Below are positions 13,501 to 23,700 of a DNA stretch of 64,000 nt, piece by piece (position 1 is the stretch's first letter; each line of letters begins with the position of its first letter). Both the position numbers and the translations under genes were made by a program. The notes beneath the pieces were generated by a model. It saw only the letters and a list, made by a program, of their open reading frames with translations, ran no database searches and was not told the DNA's origin. Source of the DNA: Membranipora membranacea (lineage: Eukaryota; Bryozoa; Gymnolaemata; Cheilostomatida; Membraniporidae); the NCBI GenBank assembly GCA_914767715.1, contig OU612067.1:12155001-12219000 (forward strand), read 5' to 3'.

Positions 13501-16500
13501 AGATCTCTGTTGTATAAAAAGTTTTTTTAGAATAGTATATTATTAAGTGTATGTATGAGATGTCTTAAAAAGCTGTCTCTACCCCATGTACCCTGATGTA
13601 TAACGGTGCGGTAGCGACCTGAGGGGCATTTAGTTAGAAAGTCATTGATAAAGTGCTCTTCATCGTGTATGTACCGTAGTCCAAGTGTCTTGATCTGGTT
13701 GGCCACCAGAGCATCTATATCGGGGTGCTCAATCCCTAACTTGGCGGCATCTTTAAATATTTTGCGTAAGGACTTCTTGTCGCTTGCATGGATGCTTGTA
13801 AAAAGTATGGGGAGACAGTAAGTGATGAGGGATACAATAAAACTCTTGAATAACATATGAGAAAGGGGCTTTGAGCTATAGTATACAAAATTTTTCACAA
13901 TATACATGCGTTGAGATGCAGTAGTCACTATGGATTGCACATGATCATGATAGCGGAGTTTATCGTCAACAGTAACACCAAGGTATTTTACTTTGTCACA
14001 AAAATCAACTTCCGTGCCGTTAAGGATAAGAGTAGGGGTAATGGGCCTAACAAGCTGAGTAGAAAAAATCATTTCTTGAGTCTTGGAGGCGTTTAACAAT
14101 AGGTTTAAATCACAACATTGCTTTGAAATTCTACTAATCTCATCAAGATAGGCACTAAGATCTGATTGATTTGATATGCATCCAATTATACAGGTGCCGT
14201 CTGCGTATTTAATGACAGTAATATTGCTAAAGTCTGAGGTAATCCTATTGGTATATATTGAAAACAAAAGTGGAGATAAACAGCAACCCTGGGGAGTGCC
14301 AGTGTTGGTTATGATGGGTTTTGAGATATTGCCATCTACTATTGTTCTTTGGGTGCGATTCGTTAGGAAGCTGTATATCCACTCAGTGACATTGGAGTTG
14401 AGATGTGATAGTTGCGAGATTAAGTCTGGAACATGTATTGTGTTGAATGCAGAAGAAAAGTCAAGGAACAGACACCTGGCATAATTTGAAGCTTTCTTGT
14501 CAATGAAATCTGTGATGGTAGTAGTGAGGCATAAAAGGGCATCTTGAGTTGAACGGTTTGCACGATAAGCAAACTGAAGGTGGTCCATAGCTGTATGAGT
14601 AATAATGTAATGTTTAACAAGTCTCTCCATCATTTTGCACAGGCAACTGGTGAGCGCTATTATAAATATAGTTAAAATATTATATACCAATAATTTGTTT
14701 TCCTAGTTCCAAGATGTAGCAATATAATCATTAATGATAAACGTTGGGCATTTGGCATCTGCTTCTAGCTCGCTTAGACTTTTGTCGATTCTAATGATAG
14801 ATTGAATGGAAGCAAAGATAATGGAAAGTTTGACGTAAAAATTCTTTTCAGAAAACCTGCAGTGTGAATGCATAGCCATCTAAACTAGCTGCTTATAGAA
14901 GGGAATGACAGCTATACTAGCATTAACATTTAGGAGAGTTGGGAATCATGTTATCTAAAGTTGGTATTGATACATTGTGGCACTTCCTTCCAGTTGCAAA
15001 TTTTGTATGGTCTGATTCACTCAGTGATCCCAAGCGTTATTTCAAGTTCTTCTAAAAAACAACTCATTAATGTATTGCAGCCAATACATGATTGTAATCA
15101 GTCTAGATGAAGGTGGGACAACAAAGGACAAAAAGAAGAGATCACTGCCTTCGCAGTGCAATATTGATGAGTTGTATAATTCAGAATATGCAGCCGCTAA
15201 CAACCTGACATGCTACATAACAGCTACAATTGATTATGGAGAGATCAGTGAAAGTGGCCTGGTAGTCACAGTTGGTGATGGAAAGACTACAAAAGGATAC
15301 TATAACCAGCCGCTTACAAAACATCAAACATACACCGTCCACGTCGTATTCGAAGGCACTATCGAGGTTAGTGATATGTTGCTGTATTTAAGGATATCCT
15401 AGCCTCATCCTCAACCTCAACCTCAACAGATTGACCCACATTCTAAGGCAGGGTTCACTTTAACTTTATGCACAAAGAATGCAGAAATTGGACCAAAAAT
15501 CACACCTGGACTCTCCCTTCTCACAAGCCAATATTGGAAGTTTGACTTCAAAACCTCATTACTCAGTTTCAAGGTCAGTTTTGAGCTTGGGTTGAAGCTG
15601 AGTGGATAGAGAAACAATTTTGGCTAATTACAATCATCTTAATTTCATTATGCTTTCAACAGAAGTTATTCTAACAGCAAAATAATCAATGGTTTCTCTC
15701 TCTTTTGTCAGGGTGAAATGAATAGCTTCAGGCAGTTCACAGATTCACAATCATTTCATGGTTAGTAAGCCCTTTGATAGCAAAGGTTATGAAAAGGAAC
15801 CATGGGCCATATAAGCTTTAATGATAATTTTGAGGATGATCAGTTTCACATTCAAGTCTGTAACAAATATTGGACAATCAGGACGTTAAACAAACAGCTG
15901 ATAGTCAAAATTCCTCTTATTATTAAAAAAATTGTTAGCTTAATTGTTGCGCAACAAATTCCTACACACTATAATTAACATATCACAAAATCATGGGAAG
16001 GATCATCCGTTTTTTTTTTGTATCTTACTGCTTTCTATTTTTGGCCCATTTCTTGTCAAATCTTTGAGTAAATGACATAACATAACACTGGTGTGGAGTA
16101 CCAAGAGATGTTGAAAACGCTCACATTCTTGACTTGTCCGAAGACTACAAGCTAGGTGCTCAGGTGTTTTACCAATGTGATCCTAACGCCGGGTCTGGAG
16201 AAGGTCTGTCAACATGCAGAGAAACACCAGAAGGACTCGGCTGGTCTGAGAGTACTCTTGTTTGCAAAAAAGCAAAATATTGGTGAGTATGATTTAGAGA
16301 AAGATAATATGTCTAGGAAATTCAAAACTAGAAATGTCCTTGGGCAAACCTAAAATTAATCTCCTCTCTGATCATTGATTCATTGTGATTGATGAGGTTC
16401 TTGTATGCCAATAATTTTGATTGAATTCCAATTGTATTTGAATTATATATTTTCTGATACTTTTACCTTTTCATAATGTTTTTCGTTTACCAAACACAGA

Positions 16501-17193
16501 TATCAATAAGCATACAGATATGGGATAGCTGACCCTAAAGTGTTTTTATGGCAAAATGATCAATGTGCTATATTTATGGCAAAAATATAACTTACCAAAC
16601 ATTATGCTATGTTTGCAAAAATAGAAAGAGGCTATAATTTTTAAATGGGTATTGAGAGAGGTTACTCAAAAAAACAAAACTCGCGATTGTACTATATTTC
16701 ATCGCTAGCATTTGTAGACAATAGACTTGACACAGATCTTGAAAAGACTCAATCATAAATATCTTATTCATTGAATTCTCAATCAATGTTTCTCTTCTAT
16801 ACAGTTCAAATTTTGGTCGGCGTGTTTGTTCCAGCACTGGTAATTATGGCGATATTGCGGCTTGTTAACCATCTAAGAAAGAGGTCTTTACTGCCACAGC
16901 CGAACCCTGGGTCAAGCAACCAACTCTCTAATGCTGCTGTTGTGAGTATGAATGAGGATTCACTGTATTTGCCTCCGTACGAAGAAATACAGTTAAGATC
17001 AAGCATTGTTTCCAAAACCGAATATGCAGAGGTTACCGAAATGACATGGAGGCAACAACATGAGAAGATATATGAAAACTTTGAACCCCAACTGAAAGAC
17101 GATCAAAATCAGTATGAGGCACTTCAACCACTTACTGATGCTAGTGTGACTGACAATGACCATCTTTATGCTAAGGCTCAGCCAAGATACTAA
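1371..17193 (+). CDS. Multi-FN3, sushi-containing transmembrane receptor (partial at 5' end)
   Basis: This is a type I membrane receptor whose ligand is unknown. Exons read from splice sites: 1371-1577, 1855-1967, 2295-2460, 2851-2948, 3321-3534, 3840-3955, 4229-4397, 4761-4855, 5105-5315, 5513-5628, 6110-6263, 7231-7322, 7455-7662, 8459-8568, 8687-8861, 9078-9169, 9505-9721, 10173-10282, 10691-10856, 11164-11264, 11638-11833, 12142-12245, 12492-12684, 13194-13296, 15081-15366, 15712-15760, 16099-16282, 16805-17193. Phase is consistent through 15760. The start codon and signal peptide lie before the window. Two problems remain near the 3' end: the sushi exon has no good acceptor before its first cysteine, and its donor (phase 2) does not match the transmembrane exon (phase 1). 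The introns hold repeats but no other supported gene; an open 104-codon stretch in the intron at 5678-5992 looks like chance. Confidence 0.8.
1855..3534 (+). CDS. Receptor FN3 cassette 1 (FN3 domains 1 and 2)
   Basis: Domain 1 uses exons 1855-1967 and 2295-2460. It shows the FN3 B-strand tryptophan (VRLNWIRP), the NGY turn, and a second exon opening with YKC. Domain 2 uses 2851-2948 and 3321-3534, with VITWS and a YTDGN motif. Each domain starts and ends in phase 1 and has one internal phase 0 intron. The odd (A) domains carry several cysteines that recur in the other A domains and may form extra disulfides. The even (B) domains share a GR.R.RY.V.W motif instead. Confidence 0.75.
3840..5315 (+). 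CDS. Receptor FN3 cassette 2 (FN3 domains 3 and 4)
   Basis: Exons 3840-3955 plus 4229-4397 form an A-type domain; its second exon opens YKC and ends with a cysteine near the border. It contains a run of seven asparagines encoded by an AAY repeat at about 4330-4350, probably a loop expansion. Exons 4761-4855 plus 5105-5315 form a B-type domain with GRLRWKYTVTWQ and FYTDGN. Phases are 1-0-1 as in cassette 1. Confidence 0.75.
5513..7662 (+). CDS. Receptor FN3 cassette 3 (FN3 domains 5 and 6)
   Basis: Exons 5513-5628 plus 6110-6263 form the A-type domain (CVALSWDAPEYLN; second exon opens HNC). Exons 7231-7322 plus 7455-7662 form the B-type domain (GRIRRKYSVSWT; FTEGN). All junctions keep the 1-0-1 phase pattern. 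The intron between the two domains, 6264-7230, is among the longer ones and holds no recognisable element. Confidence 0.75.
8147..8208. repeat. Short perfect-arm hairpin in a receptor intron
   Basis: The arms (GGATCATAGTGGATCATAGTGAT-type and its complement) are about 23 bp, separated by about 16 bp. Each arm is itself a partial duplication of GGATCATAG. It is probably a tiny fold-back element or a structured intron segment. Confidence 0.6.
8459..9721 (+). CDS. Receptor FN3 cassette 4 (FN3 domains 7 and 8)
   Basis: Exons 8459-8568 plus 8687-8861 form the A-type domain (CVTLSWIPPQYVNG; second exon opens HKC; later CDLRARNGAGWS). Exons 9078-9169 plus 9505-9721 form the B-type domain (GRTRLRYRVSWE; YADGN). 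The phases again are 1-0-1. Residues such as ARNG.G.S match the F-G strand region of canonical FN3 domains. Confidence 0.75.
10173..11833 (+). CDS. Receptor FN3 cassette 5 (FN3 domains 9 and 10)
   Basis: Exons 10173-10282 plus 10691-10856 form the A-type domain (CITLSWRAPQYPNG; second exon opens YKC). Exons 11164-11264 plus 11638-11833 form a more divergent B-type domain. Its first exon lacks the usual W of the B strand (ends FSIPPQ), while its second exon keeps the YSVHIMVRNDQG strand. Phases remain 1-0-1. Confidence 0.7.
12142..15760 (+). CDS. Receptor FN3 cassette 6 (domain 11) and membrane-proximal FN3 (domain 12)
   Basis: Exons 12142-12245 plus 12492-12684 form the last A-type domain (second exon opens YGCW). 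The final domain uses 13194-13296, 15081-15366 and 15712-15760. Its internal intron is in phase 2, unlike all other domains, and it contains GYYNQPLTKHQTYTVHVVF and FRQFTDSQSFH. These resemble the membrane-proximal FN3 of receptor-type tyrosine phosphatases and sponge receptors. A truncated LINE lies in the 1.8-kb intron 13297-15080. Confidence 0.65.
12729..12841. repeat. Fold-back (MITE-like) hairpin in a receptor intron
   Basis: Two inverted arms of about 50 bp meet at an AT-only loop near 12780-12787. The arms differ at only a few positions, so the insertion is recent or the structure is maintained. There is no coding capacity. Confidence 0.65.
13409..14700 (-). mobile_element. 5'-truncated CR1/jockey-like LINE, reverse transcriptase fragment
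   Basis: A 387-codon minus-strand ORF (13527-14690) encodes reverse-transcriptase motifs in order: LTSCLCKMMERLV, QFAYRANRSTQDAL, LFLDFSSAFNTI, GTPQGCCLSPLLF, then KYADGTCIIG, and VKYLGVTVDD. The catalytic box reads YADG instead of YADD, so the copy is probably inactive. The endonuclease region is missing, consistent with 5' truncation. On the minus strand the ORF is followed by an AT-rich segment and a (TCCA)n-type tail at about 13409-13422. The element lies antisense in a receptor intron. Confidence 0.85.
16099..16282 (+). CDS. Receptor exon: sushi/CCP-like domain with unresolved splice sites
   Basis: The open frame from TGT at 16092 reads CGVPRDVENA, then YKLGAQVFYQC, a middle cysteine, and WSESTLVC. 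This is the four-cysteine, one-tryptophan spacing of a sushi (complement control protein) module. No AG acceptor precedes the first cysteine in frame. The nearest in-phase AG (16097-16098) would delete that cysteine. A better pyrimidine-rich acceptor at 16067-16068 leads to a stop within six codons. The GTGAGT donor leaves phase 2, whereas the next exon needs phase 1. The module is clear; its use in mRNA is not. Confidence 0.55.
16805..17193 (+). CDS. Receptor transmembrane segment and tyrosine-rich cytoplasmic tail
   Basis: The exon opens with a hydrophobic helix (VQILVGVFVPALVIMAIL) followed by a basic stop-transfer HLRKR, then a tail of about 95 residues ending in TAA at 17191-17193. The tail has at least five spaced tyrosines in signalling contexts: PPYEEI (Src-family SH2 consensus), TEYAEV (ITSM-like TxYxxV), KIYENF (pYxN, Grb2-type), NQYEALQPL and HLYAKA. 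No kinase or phosphatase domain is present, so the receptor would signal by recruiting SH2 proteins after phosphorylation. Motif meaning is inferred from animal consensus sequences. An AATAAA at about 17668 could end the transcript. Confidence 0.75.
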
Positions 17194-18229
17194 CCAACTT
17201 CCATATATTTTATAGTTGAAACTGACTTGATACAAATCTCAACAAATTACATTTACAATCCACAAAAAATAACATCCAATGTCCCTCATTTGGATTTGAT
17301 TTCTCATAGAATTTTTTTCATATGTTGTTAGAATTTCTAAACAGGATCTGAAATTTGTATCAACGGTTGTGACCATGTTAGCACCACCAGTGGTTATCAT
17401 GTATATAACCTGACATGTGTTGTCTGGCATCAACTCTGGTTGGATATTTTAAAAACCTAGACAGGACACTGTATGACGCATTAGCATTTAGGCCATGTGA
17501 TATTAGACTATGTATTAGAAATGGTTGTATCATTGATTAGTAGCCAATTTTTCAGGTTATTGGTTGTCAATCATCAATCTTGAGTAAATTCGACAGCTTA
17601 TGAAAAACATAGACTCAAATTGAATTTAAGAACATGCTCAATCTATGACATTTCCAACTCAAAACATAATAAATATTATCAAAATGATCAACAAGAAACT
17701 TGAACCCTGACTACAAATCGATGATAGCCCTTACAAAAAATCAATGTCCTGTTACATCACCCACAATATAGTACCTCACAATAGGAGCATACGGTGTACT
17801 GTCTAGGTTTATTTTTAAGTTTAACATCACATAATATTGTTTTTCACACCCTCTAACTCTATTAATACCGCTTCTGTCATTACTAGCTCTAACTGCCCAA
17901 TACGGCAAATGCCATTCGCGAGAAGTTTGAGGCTGCTTTTACATATAAACTTGTTGAACTCCCTGGATTTGACTCCGCTACAGACCAAAAACTACTTGGC
18001 TCTTTTCGTTCCCCAGATGAAATCCGACCGTTCCAAAACTGACTGTCTCCGCACAATCATGTCAGCCTCACCTCTAATGAAATATCCAAAATATTTTTGT
18101 TAATTTGTAGACTTCTTTTCAATATGCTGTACTCATCGATGTGAAAAAAATATTCAAATTATCTTAACTTTTTGTCACAGAAATTGTTTGCCTTGCAGGA
18201 GATTGTAGACCTCCAAGATATTTTGTATC
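17194..18229. other. Receptor 3' UTR and intergenic DNA, no gene seen
   Basis: After the receptor stop there is AT-rich sequence with a possible polyadenylation signal near 17668. An 88-codon open stretch at 17837-18103 has no recognisable domain and lacks support as a gene. Confidence 0.5.
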
Positions 18230-18800
18230 TTAAATCTTATGTCCACAACTTGAAGATTTAGTTTGAGGCTGCTATTTTGTATCACATCTTATCCTCCATA
18301 ATCTATTCTATCATGTCAGCGATTTCCAGCTTTAGATACCAAATATTGAGGAATTTATGGCTTCTCAAATTTCTAAGGTGACGGCAGTCTATCGGCAGTA
18401 AGAATCAGCGGCAATCCCAGTGTGGCGTCACAACCATCATACTTATTATGATATACTAATAAATAGGATGATGATCAAAATTTTCAGGGATGTAGAGGGT
18501 CTCGAACCCAGGTCCAAATGGCTATGCAGGCAACGCCGCTAACACTGAGCTTTATTGTCTACAGGCTCACATACCTGGACCTAGGTATGTAGGTATGTAG
18601 GACCAAGGTTCGAGCCCCACCTAGGTCTGAATTTTGATAAGTCTCTTATCTGTGTGATTATTAGTGTAATAACTCATAATAAGTATGACGGTTGTGACGT
18701 CACACTGGGATTGCTTCCGCTGATTTCCAATTCGCTCGCATGATAGAATAAAATATGGAGAATAAGATGTGATACAAAATAGCAGCCTCAAACTTAGTCT
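18230..18800. repeat. Inverted-repeat (fold-back) element containing tRNA-like pieces
   Basis: The left arm (about 18253-18440, TTTGAGGCTGCTATTTTGTA, then GGCAATCCCAGTGTGGCGTC) reappears inverted at about 18680-18800 with modest divergence. The core holds a minus-strand stretch with a B-box-like GGGTTCGAGACC (about 18490) and a second GGTTCGAGCCCC on the plus strand (about 18608). This suggests tRNA-derived SINE material inside a MITE-like fold-back. Confidence 0.55.
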
Positions 18801-19884
18801 TTAAGACAAAAAAATTGTTTTGGTGTCGGAGGAAGTTTTTAATATTTGGGACCTAGGCTGTCAAACAAAAATGACAGACTCACTTTGTACTATGGAGTCA
18901 GACAACATGGTTCCTTTTTTTCTGAGACAACACAATGCACTGAGATGGACAGATCATTGATATGGTTGAAATGATCAGAGTTTTGATGGTGAAGCAGGCT
19001 TGTTGTAGGGTTAGATTTGTAAAAATTAATCTTAAAATCATAGGTGCACATACATGGCTATTGATACTTAGCAAAAGAGTGTAGCATGTAATCCTATTGA
19101 TGGTAACATAAAGAATAACTGGAATATAGTGTGTTGAGAATTTTACTATCTTTTTCTGTTAGAACTATAACATAAATTGAAGTTGTATGCCTTTGTCAGG
19201 AAGTTAGACAACTCTGGTATTGTTTATTTTTGTGAAACAAGTGTATTATCAGTTGAGAATTGTACTCGATTTTGTAGTTTTACATCAGGATATTTTTTAC
19301 ACATTGCTTTTTTCAGAGATGCTGATATCTGAATTTACCTTCAGTTTTCAAAGTAACCCTAAGCTTCAGTCAATTCAAATATGATATGCTGCAAAGGTTT
19401 TCCCTATAGAAGCACTGCGCCAGACACATAGTACTACAGATGTAATAAGCAGAATTTGCCTTCCGTATTCCCCAAAAGACTTGGCACTTGCCCTCGAGAG
19501 AATAACAAGCTAGCTAACTCTGAAAATTACGAATACCTAGCACTCTGAAATTCTACCAGCGATTAGAGTTCCATGTGAAGTGATTGATGCGCTGTTGCAA
19601 ATTAAAACCCAAAGCAAGCTATAATTTTTTATAAACCCAGGCAAGTAAGTTATATTGAAAGTGGTTGCACATTACAAATTTGATAAGGTACTTTTGTTTT
19701 ATACAGCTAAATTATTTGGAATTAGCATGTTGTTAAGATTTACTGCAGCAAAAACTCAAAGTTTAAAACCCAGACAGGGCGAAGATCAGACTCAATTGCT
19801 TGTGCTATGAACATAGTTAATTAATACTAAACTTTTAGATCAAGCGTCTGAAAATTAGCAAAGTTAAAACTCAATTTATTCACT
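18801..19884. other. AT-rich intergenic DNA, nothing recognised
   Basis: I see no ORF of useful length, no tRNA and no clear repeat in this kilobase. Confidence 0.5.
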
Positions 19885-19939
19885 TAAAGCTGCGTTTACA
19901 TGTGTGACAAATCGGCTAATAATAACAACTCCGACACAG
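19885..19939 (+). repeat. 55-bp terminal inverted repeat, left copy
   Basis: The sequence beginning TAAAGCTGCGTTTACATGTG is matched, inverted, by 43281-43335 with very few differences over 55 bp. The two copies bound the whole 23.4-kb nest. They are either the tips of the outer element or the halves of an older MITE that the nest entered. Confidence 0.7.
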
Positions 19940-20247
19940 ATTATTAATCTGCTCTATAATCGTTGTCTGTCAACATGTCAACAATACGCTATTTAAACAC
20001 TGTTCATGCCTAACCGATTTCAACACAAACTTCCAACTCAACTTGTCTCTGATTGGCTAGTGAAACAACTAGTTGGTTTATTCAGTAGTAGTATTAGCTA
20101 GTAACTAGTTAGTAATTCATAGCTGGAGAGTGAAGACTGGAGACTCCTTCACTAGTCTCCCTAGTTGAAAGGCTACTAAAAGATTTAACTAACTAACTAA
20201 CTGAAAGGCTACTGTTGTGCCCCTGCAGACTGAGACTGACAGAGAGT

Positions 20248-20281
20248 CATGTATAGTAATGATTCATCATTACTATACATG
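20248..20281. repeat. 34-bp palindrome beside the inner element boundary
   Basis: The arms CATGTATAGTAATGA and its complement are separated by a few bases and abut the 26-bp inner inverted repeat at 20279. It may be a footprint or part of a terminal structure. Confidence 0.5.
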
Positions 20282-20287
20282 CTCTGT

Positions 20288-20764
20288 CTAATTCGTCAAT
20301 AATGAGGGGAAGGAATATTTTGAGTTATTGTAACCACTTGATAGAGAATTTTCTACAGATTCCAAATATATCTTTATTTTATTCCTAGCACAGAAATTGG
20401 TCTTTTTAAAGCCGAAATAGTGCACCGGATTCGCGGCGCGGCATGAAACAGCATTTTGAACAATGGCCGCCCAAAGTTCACGATCACGGCAAAATTTGAT
20501 GCAGTTTTGCGTACGTATTGTACTTCCTAGCAACGGAGGTGTAATTCTACGACAGATATCTAAAAAACATGTTTCTAGGACAAAAAACCATGCTGATTGG
20601 AATGGTGATATTCTTTTATTGGTCAGACTGCTTGAAAAAATGTTAGCAAATGTCAAACTTTCAATTTCTTGAGGTGTATACCAAGCACCATTCACTTCAA
20701 CAGTTGCATTGTCATTTTCTTGATAATCTGTTATTATAGTCTGATTTAATCCATTATTCCACTG
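20288..20764 (-). other. In-frame open stretch after the DUF7869-like stop codon
   Basis: Directly after the TAA at 20765-20767 the same frame stays open for about 158 codons, ending at 20288 inside the inner inverted repeat. It contains segments such as WYTPQEIESLTF and ICRRITPPLL. It could be a former C-terminal extension cut off by one stop mutation, a 3' UTR, or chance. No domain was recognised. Confidence 0.3.
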
Positions 20765-23700
20765 TTATTTTGGTCTAGCTTTCTTAGTAGCAGGCTGTGT
20801 TTCCTCTGGTGGTTCTGGGCACACTAGGTCTCTAGTGCCTGGTGTACAAAACTCCCGTATCTCTTTAAACAGATACTTTCTGCGGGCTTCATCTAGACCT
20901 GATGGTACGATCTCTTTAGGATGACCTGTTGGACGTTGATGGAGAACAGTGTCTGTTCTCCCTGTCTTCTCTTTGCAAAAGAGCCTGGATATCACTTTAC
21001 CTGTAATAAAAGAATTGAATCCCAATGTGATAACATAAGTAGGCTCCACAATCAATACAGTCAACAGAAAACTTACAACTTTTGTTATGCCTATCATAGT
21101 CTATTGGCTTCTTCAGTATCCCACACAGTCCCACAATTGCCTACCTTGCATACTTTGAGAGAATGAGAACTGCTGTCTCTCTTTGATTCCTTGGATCCTC
21201 ACACCATTGCTGAAAAACCCACTCCAATCATACTGGGTGACAATAACCTTCCCATCCTGGTCACCCACTAGCTGCGCCTTGTTCTTCTCGCCATAGCAGG
21301 ACTCCCTGACAACCTTTTTCAATAAACAATAGGCACAATTATTTGCATTATTCTGTATCCCAGATCACCAATGACAATATTAACTATGTTATCCTGCAAA
21401 TACAACACTCAGGGCATATAAGGTAATTTTGTGAACCCGAGTTATCTCCACATCTCGAAAAGGCCAAAATTCATATAAATTATAAAGCGAAAAACTTCTT
21501 TTGTGGCTGGCATAAAAAGTTATCAAGCTACAGACCTCAAATTTTCAGGACGCACTCACAAACTGTGTATTTCTTTGCCCCCCATGAAAGTGGAATAATT
21601 ACATACATAAGCCGGCAGCAGGGCAGCAATTTATATCATTTTTTAACCGTTTTCCGTAAAGCTTTCGATATGTTGGTAGATAATTTCCTTGTTTACTAAA
21701 GAAAATAACCACTATGTTCCTCAGAAGATGAGCAATCCAATGATATAAAAATTTGTGGTGTCAGACCATTTGAAGCCATGCTGCTGCTCAAAAGAAAATG
21801 TGCTTCTACATAATTTTATTGATTTGTGATGATTTAGCTGTGCACAAATATGCTGATTGTGTGTGTATTCATCATCAGTAATGTAATGTAATTATTGTAA
21901 TACAGAATTCATGCTCCACTAAATTTAAGGCAGACACTCTTATTTTGATACAACATGTCTGTGTAGCTCAGTGGATAATTCTCTATTTCGTCAACGCAGA
22001 GCTCTGGGTTGGAATTGGTGCCAAATTATTTATACTCTCAATATGGCTATAAATCATAATGATTGTAAAGAGGAAGCCTTTTTTGTTGCAAACAAAATAA
22101 GTTGTCGAGCTACAGACCTCAGATTTTCAGATCATACTCAAAAAATGCCTGCCATGAAAATGGAGTAGTTGCATACATATGCCGGCAGCAGGGCAGCAAT
22201 TTTATCATTTTCAAACTGTTTTCACTAAAGCTCTCGAAATGTTGGAAGATGTTTTCCTTTTTTACTAAAAAAATTAACACTATGTTCCTCGGGAGATGAG
22301 GAATCCAATGATATAAAAATTTGTGCTGTCAGACCTATAGAGGTTATGCTGCTGCTCAAAAGATAATTTGGCTAAACATTGTTTTACTGATTTGTGATGC
22401 TTTAGAAAAAGCTTCTTTTGTAGCTGGCATAAGAAAATATTGAGCTACAGACCTCAGATTTTCAGGACACACTCACAAACTGTGTATTTCTTTGCCCCCC
22501 ATGAAAGTGGAATAATTTTATACATAAGCCGGCAGCAGGGCAGCAATTAATATAATTTTTTAACTGTTTACCATAAAGCTTTCGATATGTTGGTAGATAT
22601 TTTCCTTGTTTACTAAAGAAAATCACCACTGTGTTCCTCAGAAGATGAGCAATCCAATGATATAAAAATTTGTGGTGTCGGACCATTCGAAGCCATGCTG
22701 CTGCTCAAAAGAAAATGTGCCTACACATTATTTTACTGATTTGTGATGCTTTAGAGAAAGCTTCTTTTGTAGCTGGCATAAGCGATTATTGAGCTACAGA
22801 CCTCAGATTTTCAGGACACACTCACAAACTGTGAATTTCTTTGCCCCCATGAAAATGGAATAATTGCATACATAAGCCGGCAGCAGGGCAGCAATTTATA
22901 TCATTTTTTAACTGTTTTCCATAAAGCTTTCGATATGTTAATAGATATTTTCCTTGTTTACTAAAGAAAGTAACCACTGTGTTCCTCAGAAGATGAGCAA
23001 TCCAATGATATAAAAATTTGTGGTGTCAGACCATTCGAAGCCATGCTGCTGCTAAAAAGAAAATGTGCCTACACATTATTTTACTGATTTGTGATGCTTT
23101 AGAGAAAGCTTCTTTTGTAGCTGGCATAATAAGCAATTATTGAGCTAAAGACCTCAGATTTTCAGGACATACACTGAGTTTCATGCCTGTTACACCCACA
23201 AGTGTAATAATTTTCAAAACTTGTAATAACACCCACAAATGTAATAATCTCTTCCCTCAAATGTAATAACCAACCACAACTGTAATAACTTCTTCCCTCA
23301 AGTGTAATAAAATGCTTCACCCACAAGTGTAATAATCTGTTCCCTCAAATGTAATAAAAAAAAAATCACCCACAAGTGTAATAATCTCTTCCCTCAAATG
23401 TAATAATTTTATTCGCCGTTAATTGTATTGGAGAATAGAGAGGTAAGATCATCTGACAGCGCTATTACTGTGTTATATGCGCCTTTTGGTGTTTTTGTTG
23501 CACTCCAAATTGTCATAATAGGGCTTCAAATCATATGAAAATCCATCCGTTTGAGTTGTATAGGGGAGACAACGTAATTGTAAATGGCTAAAAATTTAAA
23601 TCCTATGAAAATCAATCCATCATTCATCCATCCATGTAATCATTTTTCACCATACCTATTCTGCAGCTAGGGCCATTTTTTTTCTTAGCTTTCAATAAAT

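Noticed and set aside
13911-14484. Plus-strand ORFs across the LINE
   Set aside because: They are antisense to the reverse-transcriptase frame.
23188-23445. A CRISPR-like array of short direct repeats
   Set aside because: Units vary, spacers are not unique, and the array is mirrored at the other transposon end; this is eukaryotic DNA.
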